DNA of 64,000 bases from Chlorogloeopsis fritschii (GTDB lineage: Bacteria > Cyanobacteriota > Cyanobacteriia > Cyanobacteriales > Nostocaceae). Where the stretch lies: NCBI RefSeq assembly GCF_043099315.1, contig NZ_CP170746.1, one strand, 5' to 3'. Below, piece by piece: positions 43,966 to 52,635 of the stretch (positions within the stretch are counted from its first letter, which is position 1; every line of letters starts with the position of its first letter). A program made the position numbers and the translations under genes. A model generated the notes under the pieces. That model was given only the letters and a program-made list of their open reading frames with translations. It searched no databases and had not been told where the DNA came from.

Positions 43966-44829
43966 CTAAGGATGGCAAATATAACCGCACTTATCGCCAA
44001 TTGCTACTGCTGCTAAACCTTCTTGAAATTGATCGGCGTAATCAAATTGTGGCTGAATTACTACCTCGCCGCTCTTGCTAATATAGCCGTACTTGTTGTC
44101 ACTCCGGTGACTCCAGAATACTGCCAATCCTTGAGAAAAGTCACCAGCATCGTCAAATTGTGGCTGAATTGTCAACTGACCGCTCTTATTTATATAGCCG
44201 TAGTAGTCGTCAATTTTGACATATGCCAATCCTTCAGTAAAGTCCCCAGCATCGTCAAATTGTGGTTGAATTATTAACTGACCACTTTTATCTATATAGC
44301 CATACTTATCATCAATTTTTACCAATGCTAGACCTTCCTTAAAGTTCCGAGGTCTATAAAATTGTGGTTGAATAACTACCTGACCAGTCTTATCAATATA
44401 GCCTGATAAGGCATTTTCTTTACCAATATCTATCAATGCTAATCCTTCGTGAAATTCTCCTGCCCAATCAACTTCAAGTTCAATAACTACCTGAGCAGTC
44501 TTGTCAATATAACCACTTCTATTGTCAATTATGACAGGAGCCAATCCTTCAGAAAAGTCGCCAGCATCATCAAACTTAGGTTCAATAATAACTTGACCAC
44601 TTGTATCGAAATAGCCAACCTTGCTTTCAACAACCACCCATGCTCGCCCTTCAGAATAAGTCGGAGCAAGCGCCAAATAATCAAATTGTGGTTCAATCAC
44701 AAATTGACTACTTTTGTTTATGTAACCCCACTTATCAACTACCTTTACCAATGCCAGCCCTTCACAAAAGCCTAAAACTGAATCAAACTGTGGTGGAATG
44801 ACAAAGTTAACGTTATTGTTAATGCTCAT
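43966..44829 (-). CDS. WG-repeat protein
   Basis: A 287-residue protein built almost entirely of about eight WG/KWG repeats of roughly 35 residues, each of the form GYIDKSGQxVIQPQFDxAGDFxEGLAxVK. Only the first repeat keeps the Trp-Gly pair (KWGYI); the others have YGYI, VGYF or SGYI. There is no signal peptide. It ends abruptly in GYICHP soon after the start of a further repeat, so it may be trimmed at the 3' end. The function of such beta-repeat proteins is unknown; binding or scaffolding is likely. Confidence 0.88.
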   Translation of the reverse strand: MSINNNVNFVIPPQFDSVLGFCEGLALVKVVDKWGYINKSSQFVIEPQFDYLALAPTYSEGRAWVVVESKVGYFDTSGQVIIEPKFDDAGDFSEGLAPVIIDNRSGYIDKTAQVVIELEVDWAGEFHEGLALIDIGKENALSGYIDKTGQVVIQPQFYRPRNFKEGLALVKIDDKYGYIDKSGQLIIQPQFDDAGDFTEGLAYVKIDDYYGYINKSGQLTIQPQFDDAGDFSQGLAVFWSHRSDNKYGYISKSGEVVIQPQFDYADQFQEGLAAVAIGDKCGYICHP

Positions 44830-45045
44830 GATGAGTGGGAAGTAACTATACCAATGGGTAAAATCATCATATTAGTCTCAAGCGTACTGTTGGGGGCGAT
44901 CGCCTTGAGATTGTTCGGCGTTTACTGACTGCACGGAAGAACCGCACTCATCTGTGCAGTTGAAAAGAGTCGTTGAAATAGTTATACCTTTGCTTTGGTG
45001 GTAAGAGTGTCAATCTCAGTTACTTCCTAAACTCCGATACTTGGT

Positions 45046-45678
45046 TTATTTCTCAGCTAGCGTGCCAATTAGACACGCTTTCTCCAAATTTACTCCATTT
45101 AAATTTACATTTTCTAACTCTGCACAGAGTAAATTTGCACCTGTCAAATTCGCGCCCCCCAGATTCGCTCCCCGCAAATCAGCTTCTTCTAAGTTAGCTT
45201 CGCTCAATAAAGCTCCTTGTAAATCTGCGCCACTCAAGTCTGCGCCTTTGAGATTTGCTCCAGCCAAGTTTGCACCACGTAAATCAGCAGCCCGAAAGTC
45301 AACACCCTGCAAATTGACATTCATCAAGTTGGCACCACTCAAGAAAGCTCCAGCAAGCGATACTTCACTTAGTTTTGCTCCCATTAAATTAGCACCCCGC
45401 AAATTACTACCCCGCAAGTCAGCACCTGTTAAATCTGCTTGCATCAAATTTGCTCCCATCAAATTTGCCCGTAAATCGGTTGTTTGCAGGTTCGCTCCCA
45501 TCAAATTAGCACCTTCTAAATGTCCTCCTTCGAGTTTGGAACCAGCAAAGTTAGTGCCTACAAGGGTAGCACCTGCAAAATTAATGTGTTTTAAATCAAG
45601 ATTTGATAAATCTTCGTCTTCTAAATCTGTCCCTGGTAAGTGTTTGAGTTTCCCTGATTTGATCGCTTCTATATTCAT
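45046..45678 (-). CDS. Pentapeptide-repeat protein
   Basis: About 210 residues. After a 35-residue N-terminal section (MNIEAIKSGKLKHLPGTDL), nearly all of the protein is A(N/D)LxG-type pentapeptide repeats, which should fold as a right-handed quadrilateral beta-helix. Such proteins are very frequent in cyanobacteria and mostly uncharacterised; DNA-mimic gyrase protectors are one subgroup. I prefer the ATG at 45678 on sequence grounds; an in-frame ATG at 45705 adds nine residues. No ribosome-binding site decides between them. Confidence 0.88.
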   Translation of the reverse strand: MNIEAIKSGKLKHLPGTDLEDEDLSNLDLKHINFAGATLVGTNFAGSKLEGGHLEGANLMGANLQTTDLRANLMGANLMQADLTGADLRGSNLRGANLMGAKLSEVSLAGAFLSGANLMNVNLQGVDFRAADLRGANLAGANLKGADLSGADLQGALLSEANLEEADLRGANLGGANLTGANLLCAELENVNLNGVNLEKACLIGTLAEK

Positions 45679-45920
45679 AAAATTTATAATGAATCCTTTT
45701 TGCATTCTTTGTGTATCTTGGGTTCTTTAAAAATTTATTTAACCACGTAGACATCTACAGAACAGTTTCCTTTACAATAAGCACAAAGAACACGATGAAG
45801 ATAAAAATACAAGAATTAAGAACCTACACATAAATATTTAGCCATTTTTCAACACGACTAAAATCGCTATATTCTTTCCCTGTTCCCCGTTAAGGTTTCC
45901 TCCGCACCCTATGGAAAGCT

Positions 45921-45945
45921 GCAGAAGCGTCTACAGAGTTCTCTC
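45921..45945. repeat. Partial inverted copy of the 41740 repeat
   Basis: GCAGAAGCGTCTACAGAG and the following TTCTCTC are the reverse complement of 41761-41785 with one mismatch in 25. Only this fragment is recognisable here, downstream of the DICT-HD gene. Confidence 0.7.
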
Positions 45946-45989
45946 TGTTCCCTTGCCTGACTAGATAATTTATTTTGCACGACTACTTA

Positions 45990-47393
45990 TTATCTTGCAG
46001 GCAAGTTTTGATTTATATCTATATTAGTCTTGCTTTCGCTATCTAGTCTGCGATCAAGCAGCCACATACCACTGCTAACCTTTGGTGTAATTTGAGGTAA
46101 TTCTAGCCCCTGCTGTAAACCCATAACCAAAAGTGCTAGGGTATCTACCAACTTAGGATCGAAGCGATGCGAATGTTGTTGTCTGCATTCTTCCAAAGCT
46201 TGAGAAAATATCTCTTCTCGACTTAATTGGGAGTTTTTTTTCTGATTGACTCGCCACTGAAAATCGGCGGCTAGCGATAAAATTCTTGATTCGAGAGGAA
46301 TTTCATCACCAGCTAATCCTGCTGGTTCTCCTGTACCATCCCACCACTCGCTTTGGTGAGTGATAATTTGTGCGATCGCCCGCAATCTTGGCATGGTTCG
46401 CAGTACTTGCGCTCCTGGTATTAAAGGGCAAGTCAAGGGACAACTGGGTGCATCTTCACGGTATTGAGTAGATGCTGTAGGAGTTAGTATGCTTTCTGCC
46501 CTTTGTAATGGATCGATCCGATGTAACAAGCCAGCAAGGCGCAATCTTTTAATTTGCCATGCAGGAAGATCTAAAAGCTGCCCCATCGTTTCTGAGAGCA
46601 CCACAACTTCTGCTGCTGCCATTGGATTTGCTATATCAGCAGCATCAATTATTTGTGCCATCCGTAAAAATGCTTGGATTTCGTTAGAAACTAGGTTATT
46701 GTCTAAGGCTTGATGTCGTGCTGTTGTGGAGACAGATATATTCAATTGCCCAGATTGGAGGTAATCTACTACACGGGAAACTACCGTACCTAAAAATTCT
46801 GGTGTGGCAAGATTTGGCTGAATGGCTTTTTGAGCGGTAGTAAGCTGTGCTGCCACCTGGGGATTGTAGCGCTGGATGTGAGCGATCGCCAATTGGGCTG
46901 TCTCTTGAACTAGCTCTGGCTCAAATGTCCACAAGCCATAAAATTTTCGTTCTAAATCCGATGCAGGTATTCCAGAAGCCCCATAATCAGCTTCTGATAA
47001 TTCTTGACAAATTACCATAGCTGTGTATTGAGGTGACAGAATAATTAAGTGCCATTCCTGTGCAACTGGATCGGCAGGATCTAGTGCAATTAAGTTGACA
47101 TTGGGTAGCTGGCTGGTAGAGTGCTCTGCCCAAACACTATCAGGTGATGCCATGATAGCTATTTGGCGGGATTTTTTAGCAATATCTGCATATCTTTCTG
47201 CTTCTTGCAGGTACCATTTCCCTTGTTGAAAGGCAGTTATCATTAAGGGAGATGTGACATCTTGCAATATTTGGTCTTCTAGAGCATGACACAGAGCGAC
47301 CAGAGTATTTTTGTAGTATACACCGAATCGAATTGGTCTTTTGGTATTGCGATGGGCAAGTTCCATCTGTTGGAGTAGAGAGCCTTGTAACAT
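45990..47393 (-). CDS. DICT sensory domain protein with degenerate HD-GYP-like domain
   Basis: About 467 residues. The N-terminal DICT domain (about 10-150) is marked by RFGVYYKNTLVALCHALED and AFQQGKWYLQEAERYADIA. The C-terminal half is HD-GYP-like: LHRID stands where an HD motif would be, and HQSEWWDGTGEPAGLAGDEIP replaces the usual HHExxDGxGYPxGLxGxxIP. The missing canonical residues make cyclic-di-GMP hydrolysis doubtful; it may be a sensor or scaffold. I chose the ATG at 47393 because related proteins begin MLxGSLLQ; an upstream GTG at 47414 adds seven residues. Confidence 0.8.
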   Translation of the reverse strand: MLQGSLLQQMELAHRNTKRPIRFGVYYKNTLVALCHALEDQILQDVTSPLMITAFQQGKWYLQEAERYADIAKKSRQIAIMASPDSVWAEHSTSQLPNVNLIALDPADPVAQEWHLIILSPQYTAMVICQELSEADYGASGIPASDLERKFYGLWTFEPELVQETAQLAIAHIQRYNPQVAAQLTTAQKAIQPNLATPEFLGTVVSRVVDYLQSGQLNISVSTTARHQALDNNLVSNEIQAFLRMAQIIDAADIANPMAAAEVVVLSETMGQLLDLPAWQIKRLRLAGLLHRIDPLQRAESILTPTASTQYREDAPSCPLTCPLIPGAQVLRTMPRLRAIAQIITHQSEWWDGTGEPAGLAGDEIPLESRILSLAADFQWRVNQKKNSQLSREEIFSQALEECRQQHSHRFDPKLVDTLALLVMGLQQGLELPQITPKVSSGMWLLDRRLDSESKTNIDINQNLPAR

Positions 47394-47646
47394 GGGTTTG
47401 GTTAAACGAACCACAAAGGACGCAAAGTACGCAAAGAGAAGAAAGAATTTTAAATTTTTGCTTATGACTCTTTAGTTTACTGTTTGAGTGATTAATTACG
47501 CTATTTAATCAATACGCCTTCAGCTAATCAGTGAGAAGTGAGTGCTAAAGTTTGTAGTCATAATTCACATAGCAAAGGATGGGCGATCGCACGGATAATT
47601 CATAAAAGAAATTATCCCAATGGCGCGATCGCTCTGTGTCCATCCA

Positions 47647-49239
47647 TCAAGAAATAGTTGCTAACTGCTTCTGTTGAACCTCAATCGGCGCAGATAGCGC
47701 CGCTTCTAAGTTGGCACAACCCAGTCTTTCTTCTAGGATGTTCATGACTTCCCGTCCGAAGTCATTGGGATTTTGCCGCCAAGCTTGCAAGCATACCTCT
47801 CCAAAGAAGGAACCAAGTGGTTCGGGGTTCCACAACATTTTTTGGACAGTCCAGGGTGTAATATTCATTGGATCGTACCCTGGTTTGAGAATACCTTCTT
47901 TGAGGGCGTATTCTTCTAAATGGGTGTGGGGTTGCAGCCCGATAAAGAAGATGGCAGGTTCAACTTTATCGGCACCAAAAATACGTTCGAGTTCACGGTG
48001 GTAGGCAATTGTTTGGCGAATAGTTTCTGGGCGCTCGTCAATGACGTTAAAGGAGTAGTTGACAGAAACTAAGTCGTTAAAACCAGCTGCTTTTAAATCC
48101 CGACAGTTTTGCAAGACAGTGCGGAGATTGTATCCCATCCGCATTTTTCGTACCAGTTCTTGCGAGCCGCTAGTGATACCGATTTCAAAATAGTTCATGC
48201 CGGTTTTCACCATCAAGTCACACAATTGAGGCGTAAGGTTATCTGCCCTGATGTATGCTGCCCAGTGAATATCTTTCATCCCAGAATCGACGATTTTTTG
48301 TAAGAGTTCTATGGTGTCGTCGATAAATCTTCGAGCAGGGATGAATTGCGCATCGGTAAACCAGAAATTGCGAACACCGCGATCGTATAATTGTTGCATT
48401 TCGGCGACGACTTCATCGGCGGGGTTGATGCGTACCTGCTTACCTTCTACAACTGTGTAGACGCAATAACAGCAATTATGGGGACAACCACGTTTAGTTT
48501 GTACGCCAATATAGAAGTCTCCATCTTGTAGATAATATTTGAACTCTGGCCAGATGGTTTCGATATAGTCGTAGTTACAAGCAGTTTTCTCTAACGGTGT
48601 AGGTTGTTCGTGAATTAGGCGATCGCGTGGTTTGTCTTCCCCAACGACATAACACCTTTCATCCCGAAATTCTTGCCCGCTCAATAGTTTTGTTAGCAGG
48701 GTTTCCCCTTCGCCAACGGAAACAATTGTTCCCTTAGGCAAGCTTTTACCTAACTGTTCATAAAAGACGCTGACAGCACCTCCACCAACAATAATGCGAG
48801 CATTGGAGTTATAACGTTTCGCGCGTTTGATACCCCGCTTCACTAAGCCCAGATTCCGCCACAGTTCGCCGTAATATACTGATGCAATCCGCAGCAAACC
48901 AATAGCTCCCCGTAGCTTGAGAAATGGGTTGCGGGAATAGAAAAATTCAAAAGTATACTGCAATGGGTTACCACCACGCCCGCCCACGGGGGCATATATC
49001 TGGATATCCCGCCAAGAAAACACTAATAGTGTCGGCTTAAATTCATCAATACAGCGATCTAAGGCTTGAGCATAATCTAAAGGTGGGACTGTTCCTAAAT
49101 CAAAGATACGCTGTTCAATATTGGGAAACAGTTTGTGAACGTGATCGCTAAGATAGACAACCCCAATAGGAAAGATGGGGTTACACGGAAGGCGAACGTA
49201 GAGAATTCGGTTTTCCATTAAGGATGCTTTAACTTCCAT
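47647..49239 (-). CDS. B12-binding/radical SAM protein, high-light-acclimation type
   Basis: About 530 residues. A cobalamin-binding-like N-terminal region (MENRILYVRLPCNPIFPIGV onward) is followed by a radical SAM domain with the cluster motif KRGCPHNCCYCVY near residue 260. I recall this highly conserved cyanobacterial family under the name 'photosystem II high light acclimation radical SAM protein'; the reaction is unknown. The frame is open up to 49320, but AAAGG just before the ATG at 49239 favours that start. An ATG at 49218 gives the family's usual N-terminus and is also possible. Confidence 0.85.
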   Translation of the reverse strand: MEVKASLMENRILYVRLPCNPIFPIGVVYLSDHVHKLFPNIEQRIFDLGTVPPLDYAQALDRCIDEFKPTLLVFSWRDIQIYAPVGGRGGNPLQYTFEFFYSRNPFLKLRGAIGLLRIASVYYGELWRNLGLVKRGIKRAKRYNSNARIIVGGGAVSVFYEQLGKSLPKGTIVSVGEGETLLTKLLSGQEFRDERCYVVGEDKPRDRLIHEQPTPLEKTACNYDYIETIWPEFKYYLQDGDFYIGVQTKRGCPHNCCYCVYTVVEGKQVRINPADEVVAEMQQLYDRGVRNFWFTDAQFIPARRFIDDTIELLQKIVDSGMKDIHWAAYIRADNLTPQLCDLMVKTGMNYFEIGITSGSQELVRKMRMGYNLRTVLQNCRDLKAAGFNDLVSVNYSFNVIDERPETIRQTIAYHRELERIFGADKVEPAIFFIGLQPHTHLEEYALKEGILKPGYDPMNITPWTVQKMLWNPEPLGSFFGEVCLQAWRQNPNDFGREVMNILEERLGCANLEAALSAPIEVQQKQLATIS

Positions 49240-49320
49240 CTTGCCTTTACTTAGGGAAAATCTGGTTTGAAAATTAGTTTTGGTTTTTATTGCCCTATCA
49301 CAATCGTACTTGACATTCAA

Positions 49321-49807
49321 GACGAGTATGGAGCTAATTATTTTCGCTGTAGATAACGGTGAAAATGGACAAATTTGCTATGCATTTACAATGCAAAGCA
49401 TCAATAAGATTTTATGAAATTAGCAAGCTTATACTTTTACCATAACATCGACCTTATTCTTACAGGGATCGTTACTACCAATTAGGTCGTGAGGAAGAAG
49501 ACACAAAAATAAATCCTCAGGATTCAACAAGAGTAATTAAAATGACTGGATTCTCTGAGTTTCTAGTTAATTGCAAGGTATTGTCAGCTTAGGGGTTTAC
49601 CTGCAACTATAAAAAATTTTGCATCTATAATGTATAATTGCGTAAAAGGCATAAATTTTTACAAAAATTTCATAACCCGACCCTATCTGTAGATAGAAAT
49701 AATATAGAAAATTGCAGTTGGTAGTCGGGGTTACAGCAGGTGGGGATCAGCCGGTGCTAGCTTGGCTTATGTAAGATAAAATTGTGGCGTAAAGCTCCTC
49801 AGCAGTT
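49321..49807. other. Divergent intergenic region
   Basis: These 487 bases separate the radical SAM gene from the DUF1830 gene. They are AT-rich except for the last 100 bases. I see no coding frame or clear repeat; both promoters are presumably here. Confidence 0.45.
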
Positions 49808-50203
49808 ATGGCTCAAATATTAGATCCCTTACCACCGGAGCAATCGAGAAATATTCTCTGCTGCTACGTTAATGCCACGAGTAAAATCCAGGTGGCTCGC
49901 ATCTCAAATATTCCTAACTGGTACTTTGAAAGGGTTGTTTTCCCCGGACAAAGACTAGTGTTTGAAGCACCAAGCGAAGCTCAACTTGAGATTCATACAG
50001 GCATGATGGCTAGTGCAATTTTGTCGGATAAAATTCCGTGCGATCGCCTTGCTATCAATGAAATTAGCAGTTATGAATTAGAAACAAACTCTGAAAAACT
50101 AGAAGACCCTATCAATAAAAAACCAATTGTACACTCAATTAAGACAAAAACTGGAGATACAACAAAACCCTTAACTATTGCTGGTTTTGCATCCATTGAT
50201 TAG
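49808..50203 (+). CDS. DUF1830 family protein
   Basis: A 131-residue protein whose first 90 residues are the cyanobacterial DUF1830 domain (ILCCYVNATSKIQVARISN, WYFERVVFPGQRLVFEA, IPCDRLAI). The last 40 residues are polar and look disordered. The function is unknown. The ATG start is clear. An intrinsic terminator follows at 50224. Confidence 0.85.
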   Translation: MAQILDPLPPEQSRNILCCYVNATSKIQVARISNIPNWYFERVVFPGQRLVFEAPSEAQLEIHTGMMASAILSDKIPCDRLAINEISSYELETNSEKLEDPINKKPIVHSIKTKTGDTTKPLTIAGFASID

Positions 50204-50223
50204 AAAAAAAATAACTGAATTTT

Positions 50224-50252
50224 AGGGTTGCTAACTTATGCAACCCTTTTTT
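50224..50252 (+). terminator. Terminator after DUF1830 gene
   Basis: A perfect 8-bp stem, AGGGTTGC with GCAACCCT, an 8-nt loop and a run of six Ts. It begins 21 bp past the stop codon. Confidence 0.9.
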
Positions 50253-50368
50253 ATTTAGTACAAAATTTAGTACGAAACTGAAAAATACCCACACAGTCAG
50301 AGGTATTATTTCCCTACAAGGAAATAAACTAAGCCTAATATACTAAGCATATATTTGGATTAATTATC

Positions 50369-50806
50369 TTGAATCTACCCTCTTTTTTGTGGTTGTGGAG
50401 AATCGCAGCGTGGTCGATGGGTTTATCGCTACTAGCCTATGTGCTACTAGCGAGTATGGGTATTTGGATGTTTCGTGCTAGAACTTTACAACAAGGTGAA
50501 CCTGACTGGTTACGCTCTCTCCACTACATTATCGGCTTTTGCATGGTTAGTTTAGTGCTGCTTTTGCTACTTATTGGTATTATCGGCACTTATGGTCACT
50601 TTGGTTCTTTGGGACACTCGCCACACCTTTGGGCTGGGTTAATCAGTGTGGTGTTAGTTTTGCTGTCTGCTGGCAGTGCGATGCAAATTCGTGTGAGAAA
50701 ACCTTGGGCAAGGCGCATTCATATCGGTGCTAATATTGCCCTATTCTTTGCCTTTGCTTGGGTTTCACTCACTGGTTGGATTGTGGTACAAAAGTATTTG
50801 CCTTAA
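50369..50806 (+). CDS. DUF4079-like membrane protein
   Basis: A 145-residue protein with four hydrophobic segments (about 14-34, 50-72, 88-104, 120-140) and conserved His residues at the segment ends (LHYIIG, HFGSLGHSPH, RIHIGAN). This resembles DUF4079, a cyanobacterial and plant family similar in outline to small membrane cytochromes; haem binding is inference only. The start is TTG at 50369, the only start codon that keeps the first membrane segment. Confidence 0.7.
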   Translation: MNLPSFLWLWRIAAWSMGLSLLAYVLLASMGIWMFRARTLQQGEPDWLRSLHYIIGFCMVSLVLLLLLIGIIGTYGHFGSLGHSPHLWAGLISVVLVLLSAGSAMQIRVRKPWARRIHIGANIALFFAFAWVSLTGWIVVQKYLP

Positions 50807-50843
50807 TAGTCAAGAGCAATTAGTTATTGGTAAATGAGAAAAA

Positions 50844-50910
50844 GAGCGATCGCATTTACAACCTCGATTTTTGGTTATGAAATGACGAGGTTTACAAAGT
50901 GCGATCGCCT
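50844..50910. repeat. 67-bp palindromic direct repeat, left copy
   Basis: It begins GAGCGATCGCATTTACAACC and ends AAAGTGCGATCGCCT. An almost identical copy (one mismatch in 67) lies at 51681-51747. Each copy is an imperfect palindrome with a GCGATCGC octamer at both ends and CCTCG/CGAGG inside. The pair brackets the toxin-antitoxin genes. Confidence 0.92.
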
Positions 50911-50936
50911 AACTTTTAGCTTTTGTCCTGCCTAGT

Positions 50937-50960
50937 AAATGCTCACACTACCGAGCATTT
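50937..50960. terminator. Hairpin AAATGCTC/GAGCATTT
   Basis: A perfect 8-bp stem around an 8-nt loop, just inside the left direct repeat. The run of Ts after it is short, so terminator activity is uncertain. Confidence 0.45.
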
Positions 50961-50967
50961 TAAGTTA

Positions 50968-51005
50968 TGCTTAAATTGATGCTTTTATTTACATCAGTTT
51001 AAGCA
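50968..51005. promoter_or_regulatory. Probable operator of the toxin-antitoxin pair
   Basis: TGCTTAAATTGATG (50968-50981) and CATCAGTTTAAGCA (50992-51005) form a 14-bp inverted repeat with one mismatch. It ends 11 bp before the antitoxin start codon. Ribbon-helix-helix antitoxins usually bind such sites to repress their own operon. Confidence 0.7.
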
Positions 51006-51016
51006 TCAAAATAATT

Positions 51017-51292
51017 ATGAAAAATCAGACTGTCCGCACGACGATAACTCTACCTGCGGAACTTTTAGCTGCTGCTGACAAGGCAGTCAGTCAAGGAAAA
51101 GCTAAGAATCGCAATGAATTTGTAGCACAGGCACTTATACACGAGCTTGAAGCACTCAGACGAGCAGAAATTGATGCAGCACTGGCTGAAATGGCACAAG
51201 ATCCAGAATATCAAGCCCAAGTGCTACAGATGGAGGCTGAGTTCGCCGTAGCGAGTTGGGAAGCCTTACAATTGGAAGAATCTCCAGCATGA
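51017..51292 (+). CDS. Ribbon-helix-helix antitoxin
   Basis: A 91-residue protein. The first 50 residues match a ribbon-helix-helix DNA-binding fold (QTVRTTITLPAELLAAADKA, then KNRNEFVAQALIHELEAL), and the acidic C-terminal 35 residues would wrap the toxin. Its last four bases overlap the start of the MazF-type gene (ATGA), the classic coupling of antitoxin and toxin. An inverted-repeat operator lies directly upstream. It is predicted to neutralise the toxin and repress the operon. The pair lies between two 67-bp direct repeats. Confidence 0.9.
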   Translation: MKNQTVRTTITLPAELLAAADKAVSQGKAKNRNEFVAQALIHELEALRRAEIDAALAEMAQDPEYQAQVLQMEAEFAVASWEALQLEESPA

Positions 51293-51639
51293 AGCGGGGA
51301 GAAGTCTATGATGCTCGACTTGAACCGATTGAAGGTTCTGAACAAGGGGGAACTCGTCCTGTCATTATAGTTAGTCGAGATGCAATCAATGCTTATAGCC
51401 CCGTAGTTTTGGCTGTTCCCTGTACTACTTATCAAACTGGTAAGCGAGTTTATCCCACTCAGGTGTTAATTCAAGCCCCATACGGTGGATTAACCAACGA
51501 CTCTATCGCTATGGCAGATCAGGTACGAGTATTATCCAAATCTCGCTTTTTGCATATACGTGGAATACTTAGTGATGAAGCAATGATTTTATTAAATCAA
51601 GCTTTGTTGATTGCGTTGGATTTACCAGGTCAAACTTGA
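51289..51639 (+). CDS. MazF/PemK-type endoribonuclease toxin
   Basis: A 116-residue toxin of the MazF/PemK family. The typical N-terminus RGEVYDARLEPIEGSEQGG is followed by RPVIIVSRD and VPCTT, which hold the conserved catalytic Arg and Thr. It should cleave mRNA at short sequence motifs when free of antitoxin. I chose the ATG at 51289, which overlaps the antitoxin stop; the frame is open 11 codons further upstream inside the antitoxin gene. The length is complete and no inactivating mutation is visible. Confidence 0.93.
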   Translation: MKRGEVYDARLEPIEGSEQGGTRPVIIVSRDAINAYSPVVLAVPCTTYQTGKRVYPTQVLIQAPYGGLTNDSIAMADQVRVLSKSRFLHIRGILSDEAMILLNQALLIALDLPGQT

Positions 51640-51680
51640 ACAAGCTATTCTCGATCGCTCTGTTAAACAAAAAATGTAAG

Positions 51681-51747
51681 GAGCGATCGCATTTACAACC
51701 TCGATTCTTGGTTATGAAATGACGAGGTTTACAAAGTGCGATCGCCT
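51681..51747. repeat. 67-bp palindromic direct repeat, right copy
   Basis: This matches 50844-50910 at 66 of 67 positions and has the same orientation. The bases that follow both copies are also similar (AA then TTTTA). It lies 41 bp past the toxin gene. Confidence 0.92.
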
Positions 51748-51815
51748 AAAATTTTAACTATCCTTGCCGGAAGTCCCCCGGTTATGAAGCGCTCTTTGCT
51801 TAATCCTGTCTTGAA

Positions 51816-51855
51816 AATAGGGGCTAGGGACTAGGGACTAGGGGCTAGGAAAGAT
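51816..51855. repeat. Heptad tandem repeats (GGACTAG type)
   Basis: Four or so units of GGGACTAG/GGGGCTAG in tandem, a kind of short tandemly repeated sequence typical of filamentous cyanobacteria. Similar runs occur near 41910, 53404, 59113 and 63855. Confidence 0.75.
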
Positions 51856-51936
51856 AGTTTTGATTTCCTCGTCGTGTGATGTATCACATGACCGTCTAGC
51901 TAGTATATAGTTAAAGTTAAGAATTGTGATGGAGCC

Positions 51937-52497
51937 GTGACAGCTAACTCAGTTAATTCCTCACCTGCAATTTTTCGCCTATCTCCTTTAATTCGGATAA
52001 CACTTTTAAGTTTATATGTAGCACTAACAGTACCTTTACCTTTTTTAGCTCAGGTAACAAATGCACCTGTACCACCAATACTATTGTGGTTAGGAATCAG
52101 TATTGGCTTAGTTGTGCTATATGCGGCATTAACAGAACGTGTGATTGTAGACGATCAAGGAATTCAAGTAGCGTATCCTAACTGGGTACCACGTTTTTTT
52201 CGTAAAGGTTGGTTGTTAACTTGGGCAGAGGTAAAACAGTTAAAACCCCGCACTACCGGGCAGGGGGGACTAGTTTACTATTTCCTTGCTCAAGATGGGA
52301 AAGCTTATTTACTGCCGATGCGCGTGGCAGGTTTTTCTCGGTTGGTAAAGCTGGTGCAAGAAAAAACAGGCATTGATACAACTGATGTCTACCCTTTAGC
52401 CCAACCGTGGATGTATTTAATTTTATTAATATTTACGCTCTTTTTGTTGCTGGTAGATGGTTGGACAATTTCCACTGCCTTAACGCAAATTCATTAA
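51937..52497 (+). CDS. Membrane protein with PH-like core, function unknown
   Basis: A 186-residue protein with two N-terminal membrane segments (about 19-39 and 47-64), a soluble beta-rich middle (about 68-145) and a C-terminal membrane segment (about 157-176). The middle part resembles bacterial PH-type domains of membrane proteins (ERVIVDDQGIQVAYPNWVP, LTWAEVKQLKP). I do not recognise a named family. The start is GTG. The ABC ATPase gene follows after 138 bp on the same strand; a shared transcript is possible, but the two need not form one transporter. Confidence 0.65.
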   Translation: MTANSVNSSPAIFRLSPLIRITLLSLYVALTVPLPFLAQVTNAPVPPILLWLGISIGLVVLYAALTERVIVDDQGIQVAYPNWVPRFFRKGWLLTWAEVKQLKPRTTGQGGLVYYFLAQDGKAYLLPMRVAGFSRLVKLVQEKTGIDTTDVYPLAQPWMYLILLIFTLFLLLVDGWTISTALTQIH

Positions 52498-52635
52498 AGC
52501 TCAAGTCTAGCAATAGATGAAGCAACGGATTTTTTAAGAAGAACTCAGAACTCAGAATAATTTTTTCTATTTTCTGTATTCACTAGTTCTGATTATAGAG
52601 ATCTAAAATTAGTAATCACTTAGTAAAGGCTGAAT

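Noticed and set aside
51256..51288. Longer start for the MazF-type toxin
   Set aside because: The extension lies within the antitoxin gene; the ATG at 51289 overlaps the antitoxin stop by four bases and gives the standard family N-terminus.
50844..51747. The 67-bp repeats as a CRISPR remnant
   Set aside because: Only two copies exist, they are too long, and they are separated by protein-coding genes rather than spacers.
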